From Candidatus Amarolinea dominans (lineage in GTDB: Bacteria; Chloroflexota; Anaerolineae; SSC4; Amarolineaceae): a stretch of DNA of 64,000 nt. Position numbers and translations under genes: made by a program. The stretch lies in the NCBI GenBank assembly GCA_016719785.1, contig JADJYJ010000004.1, positions 348,159 to 412,158 of the forward strand, written 5' to 3'. The notes beneath the pieces were generated by a model. It ran no database searches and was not told the DNA's origin. It saw only the letters and a program-made list of their open reading frames with translations. The number at the start of each line of letters is the position of its first letter. The stretch's first letter is position 1. Positions 62,009 to 64,000 of this stretch are shown here, in pieces.

Positions 62009-64000
62009 CCAACGTCTGCATGGTATTCAAGTTACGCCATTTCACAACCCAGCTTCACTGAAACTCATACCAACGGCCACTCCTGGGGCGGCGCTCAGAC
62101 CACCACCCACGAGGTCCACGAAGAACACACCATCACCCAGGGGCAAGCCTTCGCCACCGGCGAAAACTGGAGCACGGCCTGGGCGATTGACTCCAGCCAT
62201 GCGGCCGACCTCACCTTCACCTACGAGATCAAAAACACTGGCACCGAGTATGCGCGCGACCTGACCGGCGTCATCTTCAACATCTACCGGGGCGACGACA
62301 CGACGCCGATCATCTCCTACCCGGCCTGGCAGCAGTTCCCCAACGGCAAGATCGAGAACCCTCTTCCCGGCCGACCCGCCGCATCAGTTCGCCTCCAACA
62401 ACGTGCCGCTGAGCCTGGAGCAGATGAAGCGCATTGACCTGGGCGAACCGCTGCGCGTCGTGCTCGAAGACTTCAACTACGACGCCGATGAGCTCTTCTA
62501 CCAGGATGCCATCAACGGCGGCGTGACTGTCTTCATCGAAGACGGCGTGGATGTACGGCGATGACCGTGGACAGCTACGTCATTCCTACCTGGGGTGTAG
62601 AGAGCGTGCAGGATGTGCTGACCCGCTACTTCCCCGCCGGCTACGATGTGGATGGCAACCTGAGTTCGCTGTGGACGCCGGAGTTCAACGGCATCAACCC
62701 GCCCACCTGGCAGGAGCATTTCCTGTCCGACATCGCCTGGTGGAACATCTACCTGACGCAGGCCGATGCCGGTAACACGCCGCTCAAAGACCTGGCGGCC
62801 GAGGCCGGCGGCGCCATCCTCTTCCGCTTCAACCGTGACTCCGACCGCGACGGCTACCAGGATCGCGTCGAAGCTGCGCTACGGCACCGATGAGAACGAC
62901 CCGGCCGATCATCCGCAACCCGAGATTCTGGCGGGGTATGTCAAATCCCAGGCTGGCAACGTCGTGACGGTCAAGCTGGTGCTGGAGAACAGCGGCACCT
63001 TCGACGCCTACGGCATCGATGCGGTGATGTACTCGCCCGACGACACCACGACCATCGGCAACAACACCGTCGGTGGCAACGGCAAGGTGCGCCCAGGCCA
63101 GCACGTCGCCGTGGGCAGCCTGGTCAAGCAACCAGGTCTGAGCCAATGGGGCAGCAGCACGGCCAAACCGTACAGCGGCGGCAACTACAGCGGGTCAACC
63201 GACCGCACGTACACCTTCAGCGCCGCCACACCGGGTGTGGTCGGTCAGAGCAGCACCGCGCTCAACTGGAATGATGGATCCGGTGGCAGTGGCTCTCTCC
63301 CGGTAGGAGGCAGCTATCACAGCCCGCTGCCCCTCAGCGTCTCTAACGGGTTAGAGGTGGGACTCACGACCGGCACGATCGCGGCCGGCGCCAGTTTCAC
63401 TGTGACGGCGCTGACCCCGCGTGACACCTTCACCTACACCGTCAACAGCGCCAACCCCACACCGCCAGTGATCGTGGTCAGCTACAGCGACCCGCAGGGC
63501 AGTCACCGCTTCATCACGCCGGTGGAACTGCCAGGTCTGGACAGCGACCTGGCGCCGTATGCCGGCCAGATGCTGCAGCCGCTGGGGTTGGAGATTGCCG
63601 CCACTGGACAGGTTGACACCGATAGCAGCAACACAACGAACCTGGTCGTCAACAGCCCGCACCCGGCGACGATCCAGAATGGTCATCTCTACGTGGACTT
63701 CATCGCCGATGGGACGGTCGTGCTGCATCAGGAGCACACCCTGCCGGCCATCCCGCCGGGGCCGACCGTTTTCCCCGTGATCTGGGCGACGTCGGCCTTC
63801 ACGCAAACCTACGATCCCGCGGCGGACAACATCCTGCTGGCCCATTGGACCGACAGCGAGGGCAACATCATTGACTCGGCCGCGCGGCCGCTCAACAGCT
63901 TCGCCGCCGATCCGACGCCAACTTTCGCCATGGCCGCTGCTGACGAAACCTGGGACTTCGGTACGGTAGCGCAAGGCGCCGTCATCAGCGACACCTTCAC
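62009..64000 (+). pseudogene. Frame-disrupted continuation of the secreted-protein gene (3' partial)
   Basis: Coding style resumes in a chain of frames: 62009 to about 62360 (TETHTNGHSWGGAQTTTHEV), about 62360-62564 (DPPHQFASNNVPLSLEQMKR), about 62561-62880 (VDSYVIPTWGVESVQDVLTR, FNRDSDRDGYQDRVE) and from about 62874 to the window end (LRYGTDENDPADHPQPEIL). Each joins smoothly in sense across a one- or two-base shift, so one gene has at least three indels here plus a stop-rich 170-bp stretch (about 61840-62008) before it. DRDGYQDRVE is another calcium loop. Sequencing errors or a decaying gene. Confidence 0.7.

Overview
The window is a GC-rich bacterial chromosome fragment. Its gene content (GEVED/DUF11 and dockerin-bearing secreted giants, Thr-Pro-rich linkers, AAA-ATPase-like/PD-(D/E)XK genes, caspase-like and CHAT peptidases, a PemK/MazF pair, short palindromic REP-like arrays) fits Chloroflexota of the Anaerolineae/Caldilineae type. 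That assignment is inferred from gene style, since there is no rRNA to settle it. Promoters look like ordinary sigma-70 boxes (TTGACA/TATAAT-like, 16-18 bp spacing), several with a TGTGC-TAnnAT extended -10. Some genes are frame-broken (a glycosyltransferase, a dGTPase, a microcompartment protein at an 11-G tract, the last secreted gene), so part of the sequence may carry indel errors.

Layout. 1-6.1 kb: a radical SAM/B12 protein (5' end outside the window), then a lasso-peptide-like maturation set (PqqD-like B1, McjB-like B2, asparagine-synthetase-like cyclase) beside a divergent HPr-kinase-like protein and an Rpn-type nuclease; no precursor peptide is visible. 6.2-10.1 kb: tRNA-Arg(GCG), an orphan OmpR-type regulator, a secreted DUF4139 protein and a SigA-like sigma factor. 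10.1-17.5 kb: an LLM-class flavin oxidoreductase whose 5' leader is made of 14-bp repeats, followed by a molybdenum hydroxylase cluster (fused FAD/2Fe-2S subunit, large subunit, YqeB, YqeC-MocA fusion). 17.5-25.8 kb: a glycosyltransferase, recA and an 1810-residue surface protein. 26.3-28.0 kb: an ABC-F ATPase. 28.2-36.6 kb, minus strand: an ethanolamine-utilization operon running permease, EutA, EutB, EutC, EutL, EutM, EutQ, EutJ and a small EutQ-N-like protein. 36.9-40.1 kb: a methyltransferase, a macro-domain relic and Tex.

40.3-44.4 kb: a tight HEAT-repeat / dGTPase-like HD hydrolase / CHAT peptidase operon. 45.0-48.7 kb: a secreted double beta-propeller protein. 49.4-55.1 kb: a toxin-antitoxin pair, a second radical SAM/B12 protein, MscL, an AAA-ATPase/PD-(D/E)XK protein, a coiled-coil protein and a YgiT-type zinc finger protein. 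55.2-60.0 kb, minus strand: a compact Nudix, DEDDh exonuclease, RNB ribonuclease and caspase-like peptidase operon. 60.1-64 kb: three perfect 122-bp repeats, then a frame-disrupted secreted gene running off the end.

The best candidates for an undescribed system are the Nudix-exonuclease-RNase-caspase operon and the HEAT-dGTPase-CHAT operon. Each couples nucleic-acid or nucleotide degradation to a caspase-fold (clan CD) peptidase within 20 kb. Next come the precursor-less lasso-like set and the reduced ethanolamine microcompartment.
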